Positions 45,071 to 55,249 of a stretch of DNA of 64,000 nt are shown here, piece after piece. The number at the start of each line of letters is the position of its first letter. Position 1 is the first letter of the stretch. The stretch covers positions 453,992 to 517,991 of the forward strand of contig NW_005178652.1 of assembly GCF_000350225.1 (NCBI RefSeq), read 5' to 3'. A program made the position numbers and the translations under genes. Under the pieces are notes generated by a model. The model searched no databases and was not told the DNA's origin. It was given only the letters and a program-made list of their open reading frames with translations. The stretch is from Chondrus crispus. Its lineage: Eukaryota; Rhodophyta; Florideophyceae; Gigartinales; Gigartinaceae.

Positions 45071-46417
45071 TTATAAATCGAAGTCTTGGACTATGAATAC
45101 ATCGTCATCGTCTTCGACTTGATTCGTCTGGATTTCATCGTCACCGTCCACCACGCTCAGATCATCATTATCCTCGTGATGTGAACCTGATCGGACCGGG
45201 GGATCGTGTACGGAGTTGTACATATGCACGGACATCACCAGCTTCTCCTTCAAAATACTGGAGAGTTGCTGTGGAAGCTCACCCCGCCTTTCTCCCTGTC
45301 CTTCCGTCAAAAGTTCTGAATAGAGTGATCTCAGTCGCGACCGCCGTGAACCATTATGCTGATCCTGGCTATCCGCTTCATGCAACATCTGCTCGTTTCC
45401 AGAAAATGCACCCCTCGACTCAATCACCTTCATCAGCATGACCTCCCGGAACGGGACAGCAGTCATGTAAATCACACGAAAGGATTCCTTGGATATTGAA
45501 TGCAGGTCTTCATCACTGCCGCACCTGGTAAAAGCAACCAAGAACTTCAGGGCGACGTGCATGGCATTCAGTCGGATAACAATTTCTCGAGTCTCCTTCC
45601 TTCCATCCTTGTCTTTCGTCTCAACATCATACGTAGCGATGAATATGAAGGGTTCACTTTCAGAAAGCAGCTTCTTCCACGCTATCCCATTCATGGGGTT
45701 CACCCCAGCGACCGACTTCATAGCAGTACGACAGGTTCCGTCTGGGATTTCTTGGAGGTTCATGTGCGGGCGGGGTGCATTCTCATACTGCAATGAGACT
45801 CCCATTTCACTTTGGAAAACATATGAGAAGTTTTGAAAGAAGGATTTCCGCCCAAGCTCCCTGGACTTGTTCAGAAACTGATTACCCATCTTGAAAACGC
45901 GGCGAACGATCTCAACCCTAATGTCTTCGTCTTTGATGAATCCAATTGGCTCATATTCCCCCATCTTATCGCTTCGACGCCGAGCCACACGCCGGGCCTT
46001 CTTGATGGCCGTTAAAGCAAATTCTTCGTTGAAAAAAGACTCGACTGTGATCATTCTTATGTAGCCCGGCCTCATCCAAAAAGGTTTCTCAGCGGTCTTC
46101 AGCTTCCCGCGGATGTTCGGATGTACCATTTCGAGTGACTTCGTCCCAATACTCGGGTTGTTCATTGCATTTGCAATCAAGCTCTTTCCCCAAGCCTTTC
46201 GAAGGACCAGATACTGAAGAGCTTGCTTCGTACCCAGCAGCTCCTCGGTTTTCTCCTCGCTTGGGTCCCTTTTCCACAAAAGGACCTCGACAAGTAAAAG
46301 TCCGAACCCCAACACTTCGCAACTATTGACGTCCAAGCGAAGCTTTTCAGATTGTGAGTCACGACTCCCACCTTCAAAAGATTCCTTCGCTTCCTTTCTC
46401 TGAGGAAGAACTCTCAT
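45071..46417 (-). CDS. Unknown protein, 448 aa, in TIR insertion
   Basis: Intact ORF. The N-terminal half is rich in Lys/Arg (KKARRVARRRSDK near residue 140). The middle looks globular (FQNFSYVFQSEMGVSLQYENAP, then FIFIATYDVETKDKDGRKET, given in part). The last 40 residues are strongly acidic (EDNDD, VEDDDDVFIV). A short hydrophobic run (LGFGLLLVEVLLW near residue 36) is too short and charged for a confident membrane helix. It starts 33 bp after the stop of 46451-47320 on the same strand, so co-transcription is likely. Family not recognised. Confidence 0.75.
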   Translation of the reverse strand: MRVLPQRKEAKESFEGGSRDSQSEKLRLDVNSCEVLGFGLLLVEVLLWKRDPSEEKTEELLGTKQALQYLVLRKAWGKSLIANAMNNPSIGTKSLEMVHPNIRGKLKTAEKPFWMRPGYIRMITVESFFNEEFALTAIKKARRVARRRSDKMGEYEPIGFIKDEDIRVEIVRRVFKMGNQFLNKSRELGRKSFFQNFSYVFQSEMGVSLQYENAPRPHMNLQEIPDGTCRTAMKSVAGVNPMNGIAWKKLLSESEPFIFIATYDVETKDKDGRKETREIVIRLNAMHVALKFLVAFTRCGSDEDLHSISKESFRVIYMTAVPFREVMLMKVIESRGAFSGNEQMLHEADSQDQHNGSRRSRLRSLYSELLTEGQGERRGELPQQLSSILKEKLVMSVHMYNSVHDPPVRSGSHHEDNDDLSVVDGDDEIQTNQVEDDDDVFIVQDFDL

Positions 46418-46450
46418 GGTGCAATTTATCAGCGCTCTTGTAAAGATAAT

Positions 46451-47320
46451 TCACATGAATTTCCCTCCAAATATGTCCTCCATAGGCCTGAGGAGGTCGA
46501 TCAAAGAGGCCTTCTCGGCTGCTTTTCCCGTCTCCGGCAGTGCGAAATTCAGAAGAACAATGTTGACGGCGTCCTGGCAGCGTGATAACGTCCTCTCCAA
46601 AGTGGAGACACAAGAAGATACAGCCTTGATTGCACCAAGAATTTCCCTCTTTTCAATGGCAAGCTGGTTCACCAAACGAGCATGCAGTTCCCGCATGACT
46701 CGAAGTACTCCGTGGTTAGAGTCTTCCTCAAATCCTCGAGAGAAATTGAAGCCCCGTGGCTGACTCGGCAAGGAACCTGCCACGGACTCACGACGCGTGG
46801 GAACGATGACGTCTTCCACAACTTGAGTTTGAGCGACTTCGTCCATCTCTGCTGCACTAGCCTGCACAATGTCGTCGACGTCCTCCTCTGGCTCGCGTCC
46901 ATGGAGCTCGAACAACCGACGCTTCGCCCGTTTGCGTTCTGGGTGTTCATCTTCCTCGCCTTGATCTCCATCCCCGAACAAACGGGAAAAGTCTTCACTC
47001 GGAGACGAGCCGATGCCGCGCTTGCGCTTGCCCGAACGCGAATGTGCTGCATCGGACGGGCCGCTTCCCTGACTTCGAACGGGAAGCGAGCACGTGTCAG
47101 ATGGCGGACTGCCTCGGGGCGTCCTGGCCGTATTACTTGAAACCCGACGGTTTTCCTGTCTAGCTGCCGCGGGAGTAGCTTTGGCCGCAACACGAGGAGA
47201 TGACCGGCGTTCCGCGGGAGCCTGGGCTCCAGGCGCTCGGCTGTTAGACTTTCCAGATGAGCGGCCTCGCTGATTTCCTGACGCAGCGGGTTTCTTCCCA
47301 GACCTTCTTCGCGGGGTCAT
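46451..47320 (-). CDS. Unknown protein, 289 aa: basic disordered N-terminus, helical C-terminus
   Basis: Intact ORF starting MTPRRRSGKKP. Residues 1-110 are Arg/Ser/Ala/Pro-rich and disordered. Likely nuclear localisation signals are KRKR near 100 and ERKRAKRR near 130. An acidic stretch (EEDVDDIVQ) follows. Residues about 205-260 form a likely coiled coil (RELHARLVNQLAIEKREILGAI ... STLERTLSRCQ, in part). This layout suggests an oligomeric nuclear or nucleic-acid-associated protein. It is the first of two same-strand genes separated by 33 bp. No catalytic motif. Confidence 0.72.
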   Translation of the reverse strand: MTPRRRSGKKPAASGNQRGRSSGKSNSRAPGAQAPAERRSSPRVAAKATPAAARQENRRVSSNTARTPRGSPPSDTCSLPVRSQGSGPSDAAHSRSGKRKRGIGSSPSEDFSRLFGDGDQGEEDEHPERKRAKRRLFELHGREPEEDVDDIVQASAAEMDEVAQTQVVEDVIVPTRRESVAGSLPSQPRGFNFSRGFEEDSNHGVLRVMRELHARLVNQLAIEKREILGAIKAVSSCVSTLERTLSRCQDAVNIVLLNFALPETGKAAEKASLIDLLRPMEDIFGGKFM

Positions 47321-47830
47321 GGCGCCTCAGTAGGAACACAGGATGAGCAAAGTCGGGAAGGAAAGGGAAACGGATGGGGAGAGAGGATTCGATGGATTGG
47401 GAAGACGTGAAAGGGTCCAAGTACGCGTCTGGTACTAGCGCAGGTAAGCATGAGCTTATTCTGGTTTGATCACATGAAGGTTAAAGATATCACGGCCAAG
47501 CACTGCGTTTTTTGGCAGCGAAATAGCACATCACTTTGCTACATCGAGGTATCAAAAAAACATTTCCGTTACAACTCTGGCACTCCAGCAAAACATTCTG
47601 GTTCAGTCACTGCCCGGAACCAGACACGCCCCTCATCCCCGTGCTGAATGAGAACGGTTTAAAATTTGGCAAAAGATTGCTGCTCGCGAACCAATGACGC
47701 ACGGACCATCGTTCATTGCTGGCAAAAATCCAGCATTTTTTGGCCCAAAAAATAGCCACATCATTGCTTTTATTAAATTTATCATACATTTGACCTTCCT
47801 GTGTCGTAGTTTTCGACGAACTTCCCGTGT
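47321..47830. other. Right non-coding arm of the TIR insertion
   Basis: Presumed promoter side of the minus-strand gene pair. It carries no recognised core element and ends in the right inverted repeat. Confidence 0.5.
47788..47803 (-). repeat. Right terminal inverted repeat
   Basis: ATTTGACCTTCCTGTG, the exact complement of 38570-38585. Outward sequence to about 47825 (TCGTAGTTTTCGACGAACTTCCC) still resembles the complement of the left flank. Confidence 0.65.
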
Positions 47831-50800
47831 CCTTTGTGTTCACCCTGAGCGAAACGTTTCCTTAAACAAACTGTAGCATCGTTTTTGTGTACCCTTTTTG
47901 GGCGGCGCAAGCAGTCATCTCCTACGAAAGCGTCGTACACGTCAAATCAGTCGACCGGCAGTGTGTACCTGTATATGTACGTCGTTATCGTTTCTCCTAC
48001 GATCCCCACTGTGGGGGGGAACAGTGTCTCCCATTTCCCGAGCAATGTCAACAGAGATTACCCATATACGCTTGAGCGAACGGGGTGCGATCGGACAATG
48101 TCTTCGTCAACAATGCCCGTTGGGTTATCAGGTAGCTTTCCCTTGGCGAATTCGCAGCTTCTCTCTAAGTAGGAGGGCTTCCCCTCGCCAAAGAGAAACT
48201 AAAATGTATGCGAGTTCCGACACATCCGTTATAATCCAGGGCATGAACGACCGACCGCCCAGAAATCGAGCGCACGTCGTGCTTGCGCGTCTCATACGAT
48301 ACGATTTGTGCTCCTCCATTTATCCCGTTTCATCTCGTTGATCCTCAAGGATCGTTGATGACGTTTCACGTCTGTGACCAACATCCTGGCGACCAGTTCA
48401 ACAGTAGCGATAGACATTATTGACGGGACCCCGGCCTCGTTCGGGGTCATAAATAATTCTTACGACCAGTAGTGACTCGTCCGAAGCTCTGTCCCTGGCA
48501 GCGAGTTGTCTGGCAGTTTTTTTTCTGCTTGGGCTCTTGGACATGGTCCTAACTGAACCTTTCGTGGACGAACCGTACGCCTCTCAAAAAGGCCGGAATT
48601 GTGGACGTCTCGAACAAAATTTCACCAGCTCTCGGTACACGTGGACACGATGACCGCGTCTGCGACTGGGGCGCAAACCGTTAAATTTCTAATAAGGACA
48701 TCTCCAAACCTCTCAAGTCCTCCTCACTCCTCGTCTCCTCTTGCGGTTGACAACAATCACGCGCCTCGATTTTGTCGCAAAATAGCACTTTGTGTCGCGC
48801 CGTTGTCGTCCCCAAGTCTATTGTCGGTACCCCTTTGTCTTCAGCTGTCCTACTGATCCCGTACCGTCTGACACGACGTCTTCTTCTCACATTCGGCGGC
48901 AGTTTCTTTGAGGCTGTACCGCCTTCTTCACCAACAGTCAAATATTCCCGAGAAAGTGCCAATCCGTTGCGTCGTTGGCATCAGCGCTTTGATCCTCCAT
49001 CCTTAATTCATTCTCTTTATCCAGCACGTACGGCCTCACCCTCTTTCCTCGAATCCCTTTTTCCTCCTCTTCATGCGCAGCGTACGTTCCTTTTCAGTTC
49101 CAGCGTCGCAACCTGCACGGTCGACATTCGTTCCATTTTCCTCCAATCCAATCTCGGCATGGTGTCAATAGCTGCTAGAAGCAACAGATGGATCGTCGTC
49201 AATTAGCTCGCCAAGTGACGATAAAAAGATCACAATGCGTTTCCCTTCTCTCTTTTGGTGTCCCTTTCCTCCTGTGCTTCGCGGACGTGAACAGGGAATT
49301 TCGCGAACGTGAATGGTCGCCGATTTGGGGTTGGTCATCAGTGACAACGAGGTCGCTTTGTGTCGTGCTGGGAGACCCCCATAATCACCGTTCGAGTCAC
49401 TTAGCTGTGATTTTCGGGACGTTTTCCCTCGATTTAGTACACAGAAAAGTTTAACTTCGTGACACTCAGTTGGTCAGGACTTCATGTTTGATGACGACTC
49501 CCCAATTTCGCCCTTTTTCCAAGCCGGTGGCCCTAAATGTTGTTAGAAATTCCCGTTGGTCGTAAAACGGAGCAGCCATCAGTAGAATGGCTTCGTGGGA
49601 GCGGATTCTCATTACGAGCATAACCTCGGTTTCCGAATAAACTTCGGTCCTTCGAACTCTCCGCCCTCCACTTGTAAAGTACTGTCCTCCTGGCCGGTCG
49701 ACGGAACTTCGTGGCGTAACGCCCTTGTGCAATGAAAAGCAGATCAACTCGTCCTTCTTCTCGGTGTGACACACCGCATGGTTACTTGATGGTGATTGTC
49801 GGTTCGCCACTCTTGTCCGTCGCCGTCCGCGACGCGGGGTTCGCGCTCGGTGCGTCAAAGAACACAAACATAAAAAATTACAAAGACAAAAACAGAAACA
49901 TAGGAAAGATGTGGGTGGTTATGGCGGCAGGCAGGTAAGTAGTTCACTCGTGGTGTTGCCTCGATGCGGGAGCGACAAAGCTCATCCGTAATGACGATGG
50001 TTCACGCCGCGTTGTGTAGCCGTGTACTTGCACGTGGTGTCGGCGAGTCAGGGCAGCAGGGGTCCATGTGGACCCATCTTCTCGCTCGTCGAGCGGGGTT
50101 TAGGCGTTGCGAACGAACTTGGCAAGTGCTCTCATGTGCGATCGATCGCGACTTCGCCGGTGGCGAGCCCCTAGCATTTGTGTGATCGGCGGTGGGGGTT
50201 ATCAACAACGTTTCGTACAAGTGCGGGCTTTTTCCTTAATTGCAGTTAATTTTCCGACGTATGGCCGGAGTTCAGTCTGCGACTCGTGCTGATCGTTTGA
50301 CAGCTTACCAGCAGTAAGCCCCAATTTTTTTTGATTAAATCACGCCCCATGAGGGCGGATCATCAATCTAGGCGTCACATCACGTGCGCACGGCGGCCGC
50401 GTGTGATCGTATCCAATGAGGTAAATTACCTCAGCCTGCGACTACAGTAAATTTTCCCTTCCACGGCCTGGTCGCGCAGGCCATTTCATTCATGGGGGGG
50501 TCCCAGGCAAAATCGCCTGAGTCATTTCGTTTCCCTTCTCCTCACTCCGCGACGCTGTTCACCGCATCACTTCCAACTCGAGAGCCTCCTGATGGGGACC
50601 ATCCCCAATACAATTCCGACATTTCACTCGCAGTTTTATCGCGTGCATCTGTCGATGACGGGGGTGCGTCTTCCGGTAGGCTCAATGTCTCGTCCCGGGG
50701 CACAGAATCACTTCAATTCCCTAAAACGCGTCGCTCGTCGTTCCCTTCTTGTAAAGGCGTTCCGCGTTCTCTTGCCTTGCTCCTCTCCCTCCGACTTTCC

Positions 50801-50875
50801 TTGCTTGCGTCCCCCTTTTGCTTCGAATTTCTGACTCTTCCGTGTTCCCCGACCTGCTAATTCTATTGACGATGC
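47831..50875 (-). other. 3' region of copy 3 between pol and the TIR insertion
   Basis: 49900-50870 matches the 3' region of copy 1 (about 6.2-7.8 kb) as its complement. 47831-49900 is too diverged to align by eye. A 133-codon minus ORF at 49466-49867 has a protein-like end (EVMLVMRIRSHEAILLMAAPF) but no match in copy 1, so I did not call it. An A-rich tract lies at 49860-49910. Confidence 0.5.
50310..50480 (-). promoter_or_regulatory. Conserved non-coding block downstream of pol (copy 3)
   Basis: Complement of the block at 7120-7300 in copy 1, with the same ordered landmarks. It lies about 400 bp beyond the pol stop, against about 950 bp in copy 1, so spacing is not conserved but the block is. 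Confidence 0.5.
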
Positions 50876-53800
50876 CTATCCCGCTTGCGCGTGCGCGACT
50901 TGCGGCGGCAAGGGTAACTTCTTCCTTCGGAAATACGTGACGGCCGCACTGCGGGGTAATTGCTCAATGGGCTCCCACGTCGTGTCCTCGGGCGTATAGC
51001 CGTACCATTCCACCTTGAGAATCAAATTACCATCTTGATAATCGTGGTCGACGACCCGGTCGATTGCGGATTCCGTGTTCTCCGTTTCCTCTCCTTTCTC
51101 TGAACTGTTCCCTTCCCCCTTCTGAAGATCTTCCAACTCGTCCTCTTCTCTGGACTTTCCGAGCTCGCGTAGATCGGGAGGTGTCTCCGCTGTCGACGTT
51201 TGACTAACTAGATTGTCCTGGTCCCCCGTCGTAGGCGCACGGGTGTGAGGACGTTCCTCGTCCTCCATTACCTCTCCTTCTTCGTTTAGCTCCGGCTCTC
51301 CCAGGAACTGTAGCGCTTGACGTAGGCCAGTTATCGGCGCATAGTCCGTCGAGCTTGGGGCTAACTACACCCTGTCTCGCGATACGCGCTCCTCCTGATC
51401 GCCAATGGCAATGACTACCGTATGTTGATCCGATCTTCTGACGTGATGAGGTCCTGTAGCGACTTGTGCCAGCTTGTGTTTCGGTTCGCTTGCTGTGCCC
51501 TGCTCCTTCCAGAGGAACACGTAGGACCCCGGTGGGATCTCATATTGCGGCTTGCGAAGGCGTGCGTCGAAATTTCGCTTGTACCGGGCTTGTTCCTTCC
51601 GCAAACTCCTATCGGCGCCTCGCATTAGGCTCTCCAACCACGACTGCCATTTCAGGTAGTATGCTCGTGACGAGCTGAAGTTCTCCAAAGTTAGTTGCGC
51701 TTGTAACGCAATGCTTCTCGGCGCCCGAGCTAACACCAGCTCGAAGGGCGCGATTTTCGTAGTTCGATGAACTTGCGTGTTGTATGCGAACGTCACAGCG
51801 TCGCTAAATAAGTCCCAGTCCTTGGGATGCTCTCCAACATATTTTCGCAACGCGGAAGTCAGCGTGCGGTTAAACCTCTTAACTTGCCCGTTGGCTTGCG
51901 GGTGGTACGTAGTCGTGAACAAATTGCGTATGCCAAGAATTCGGCAGACATTCTGAAAGAACCGGGCCGTGAACTGTGTTCCATTGTCGGACAGCAGCTT
52001 GACCGGCGGTCTATACACGAATACCCAATGGTGAACGAAGGCTTGTGCGATGTGCGCAGCTGATATCTTCTTCAACGGTACGGTTCGTACCAGTTTCGAG
52101 TATCGATCGCTGATCACGAGAATATACCGATTTCCTCGTTTAGTTGTAATTAGCTCGCCGAGGATGTCGATGGCGACAAACTCCAGCGGAGCTTTGGGCG
52201 TGAACAGCTTCATTTCCTTCGTGTTTTTTCTTAACTACACCCTTTCCCGCGCACATGCGGCGCAATTCTTCGCGACTGCGTAGCAGTCTAGGGCCATCAT
52301 AGGCCAGTAAAAATATCTTCTCAATGTCTTGTAAAGTTTCCTGCCTCCCGGGTGTCCTGCCAATTTTGCGTAATGGCTTAACCCTAGGACGCGGTCCCTT
52401 AACGATTGTGGTATCACCACTTGTACAAACTCCGCCGCGGTACGGCATAGAGTTCCTTCGAGTTCCTCGGTCTCCATGCTGAACGTTCTCACCTTTCCGG
52501 CGTCCATTTCTTCCTTGATGCGGTTGCAGAAGGGGTCGACGGCTTGCTCGCGAATGAGCTCCTCCGGAGTGACAGCTTGGAATTGATCGAGGCGCTCAGG
52601 GGCGGTCCCCCCCTCAAGAGCGAGGGTGTCGTCTAACGCGTCAAAACTGTCCTCGTCCTCCACCGTTCCCTCGCCCGGTTCGGCCATAAAGCATGGGATT
52701 TCGTCGTCGATTTCGTCGACGGTTTCTCCTGCGGTCTGTAATCTTGACAGGGCATCGGCTTGGCTGTTCGCCTTGCCCTTCTTGTAATTGATTTCGAAAT
52801 CAAATTCCGAGAGGCGGAGCCTCCATCGAATTAATCTCCCGCTGGGGTCAGTTACGTTCATCAACCACCTCAATGAGGCATGGTCGGTATGCACAATGAA
52901 GTGCTCGCCATATAGATATGGTCTTAAAGTCTGTACGGCCCAAATTACTGCTAGACATTCTTTTTCTGAAACGGAGTAGTTTCTCTCGGCTGCGGATAAC
53001 GTTCTTGAAAAGAACCCAATGGGTTTATGTTGCGCATCCGGATGTGTCTGAAATAATGCAGCTCCGATTTGGTAGTCGCTTGCATCGGTGTCGACTGAGT
53101 ATGGTAGGTTCTTCTTCGGCAGCGCCAACACCGGTGGCGCCAAGATAGCGTCCTTGAGCTTATGAAAAGCTTTTTCGCACGGTTCGTCGAATCCTTCCAA
53201 CTGGACCGGTTGTCCCTTCTTCAACAGTTGATTGAGCGGATGCGCGATTTTCGCATATTGCGGAACGAATCTGCGGTAGACATTACAAAGTCCCAAGAAG
53301 CTCCTGAGCTGGGTCTGCGTTTGAGGGTACCTCACTTGTTCCAATGCGACGGTTCGCGCAGCGTCCACTTCCAATGTACCTGGCCGAACGACATGGTCCA
53401 GGTACTTGATCTTTTCGACGAAAAATTCGCACTTGCGAACCTTGAGCTTCACACCTGCCTTCTCCAATACAGAAAGTATTTCATCCACGTGCACGATGTG
53501 CTCCTCCCACGACTTGTTAAAAATTATTATGTCGTCCAGATACGCCAAACAGCACTTCCAACGGAACGGAGAGAGCAGGATATCCATTGCTCTCTGAAAC
53601 GTCGCTGGCGCGTTAGTTAGCCCAAAAGGGCATTCTTGAGAAGCGATACAGTCCTGAGTGACAGGAAAATGCGGTCTTGTCGCGGTCGCGCTCAGGGATA
53701 GGCATCTGCCAATATCCCGAGATCGCGTCCAACGCGGAGAAAACCTTGGTGTCGCCAAGCGAGTCCAGGCACTCATCCATGCGCGGTAAAGGTACGTGTC

Positions 53801-55249
53801 CTTTACCGTTACCGCGTTTAACCGGCGATAATCTACGCAAAAGCGCATCGATCCGTCCGGCTTCGGCAGTAATAAAACGGGCGACGCCCATTCTGACTGC
53901 GCCGGTTCGATGACTTCTGCTTCTAACATCTTCTGTACTTCTGCGTCCTCGACCTCCCGAGCCTTTGGACCGGCTCGGTAGGGAGCTTGTGCAATTGGCC
54001 TTGTATCCGGGGCCAGTTCAATCCGGTGAACCGTGGTGTTGATCTCACCGAGGGTCCCATCCCACATGCGGGAATATTTTTTCAACATCCGACGGAATCG
54101 TTCGCGCAGCCGGTCCGGCACGTGGCTCAGGTCGAGTTCCTCCACGTCCGGCGGGGGAGGCTCAATCCGCCGCTCCGGCTTCGTAGTTGCCGTCGCGGAG
54201 AGCCTTTCCTCCCGTTCTCCTTGCTGGTCCTCGCGATCTTGATCCGACGGTTCGCATCTTGTCTCGCCCGTAGGCGTCTTGGTGGAATTAGGAAAATTTT
54301 CCTTCTTCCTTTGTTGAATTCCGAGAACTTCACCAATGGTGGTTTTACTCTCGAGCGCGGCTCTCGGGTGCGGTAATAATTTTGCCACCACTTGGCCCTT
54401 TTGCACCCTGACAGGGTACGTCCTAAAATTCGCAACGAGTAAACGAAATGGCCGGTCAGGCTCAACCTGAACGACACCATTCGTGCACGTCAACCCGTGC
54501 CTTTTGTACAACGACGAGTACGGCTGAACCACAACCAAGCCCGCCCTCTTCGAGGTGCATTCCACGACGCGTTGCGTCCCTGGCTCGATAGTCGTGGCTC
54601 TTGCCACTTTTACCTTAGGGGAAATTCGCTCTCCCTTTCCATCATTCTCGTCCTCTCCCGGGACGAGATTCTTCTTCCCTCTTCTCGTCGAGAACCGCCT
54701 AACTATCGGGACCTCCGAGAAATCCGCCAACTGAACCGTTTTCTTCCTTGGATAAATCGCCTCCACAAACCGGTCACAGTAGTCCGCGCCTAGAATTAGC
54801 GGGACGGCTAGTTTTTCGCATACAATAAACTCGGCTGCGGCCACAAATTTTCCAAGCCTCACAGGCATTCTAATTGTGCCGAGAGTCCGGAGTGGCTTAT
54901 TGTTCGCGTCGCCAATGTCTTGGGTCGGTCCGTAGGACACTAGAGATTCCATTCCAGCCGGGAGTTCCGATTTTCGCACAAGGTTTGGTCCCGCGCCGGT
55001 GTCTAATACAGACAACACCCGGCTCATCAATCCGATTGTGGGTCCAATGTCCGCGTAAACTTTGTAGTTTTTTTCGCGCAAGAACCAAAATATTCTCGGG
55101 ACACTCCCTTCGCTTAACCCTGTACCAGGGTCTTCGAACTTCTTCCAGCGGATGATCTCGGGCTTGGCTCAAAATTTTCTTGACTTGAGCTGGCCCTTTG
55201 GGCTTATCCACCAATCCAACAACCTCCTCCTCGGGGCCTGATTTTTCTC
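50876..55249 (-). pseudogene. pol: Pol of copy 3: PR, RT, RNase H, integrase, chromodomain, interrupted
   Basis: The pol frame overlaps gag (open from 55460) in -1 phase. An extra A in an A run near 55070 shifts it to the 55081-52235 frame (948 codons). Protease DTGA is intact. In RT one base is missing near 53818 and one gained near 53635, so about 60 codons, including motif A (FSALDAISG), are read out of frame; YLDD is back in frame. A TAG at 52235-52237 replaces a Lys codon and a TAG at 51365-51367 a Glu codon. Integrase D and D are present, but the catalytic Glu is Lys (AAG, 51878-51880). GPY is GPH. The chromodomain is at 51268-50876. Confidence 0.9.

Larger units (their letters stand above)
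38570..47803. mobile_element. TIR-bounded insertion of unknown type carrying four genes
   Basis: CACAGGAAGGTCAAAT at 38570-38585 recurs exactly, inverted, at 47788-47803. Looser similarity extends outward about 14-20 bp (CGAAAAACG against CGAAAACTACG), so the true ends may be near 38545 and 47825. The segment lies in the 3' region of copy 3, and copy 1 has no counterpart to it. It carries four long intact ORFs unrelated to retroelements and several repeats. No clean target duplication could be fixed, and no transposase, integrase or helicase motif was seen. Confidence 0.6.

Noticed and set aside
39965-47320. Endogenous negative-strand RNA virus (N/P-like gene set)
   Set aside because: A disordered-plus-coiled-coil protein next to other mid-size genes recalls such genomes, but one gene lies on the other strand, no polymerase is present, and no residue motif supports it.
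49466-49867. 133-codon minus ORF in the 3' region of copy 3
   Set aside because: Its end looks protein-like, but the corresponding region of copy 1 has no matching protein, so conservation does not support it.
50492-50860. Second antisense ORF shared with copy 1 (6661-7092)
   Set aside because: The first 15-20 codons look alike (GS-A-SP-SF-FPS) because the DNA is conserved there. After that the products do not align, and the copy 1 frame lacks an ATG at the matching place.
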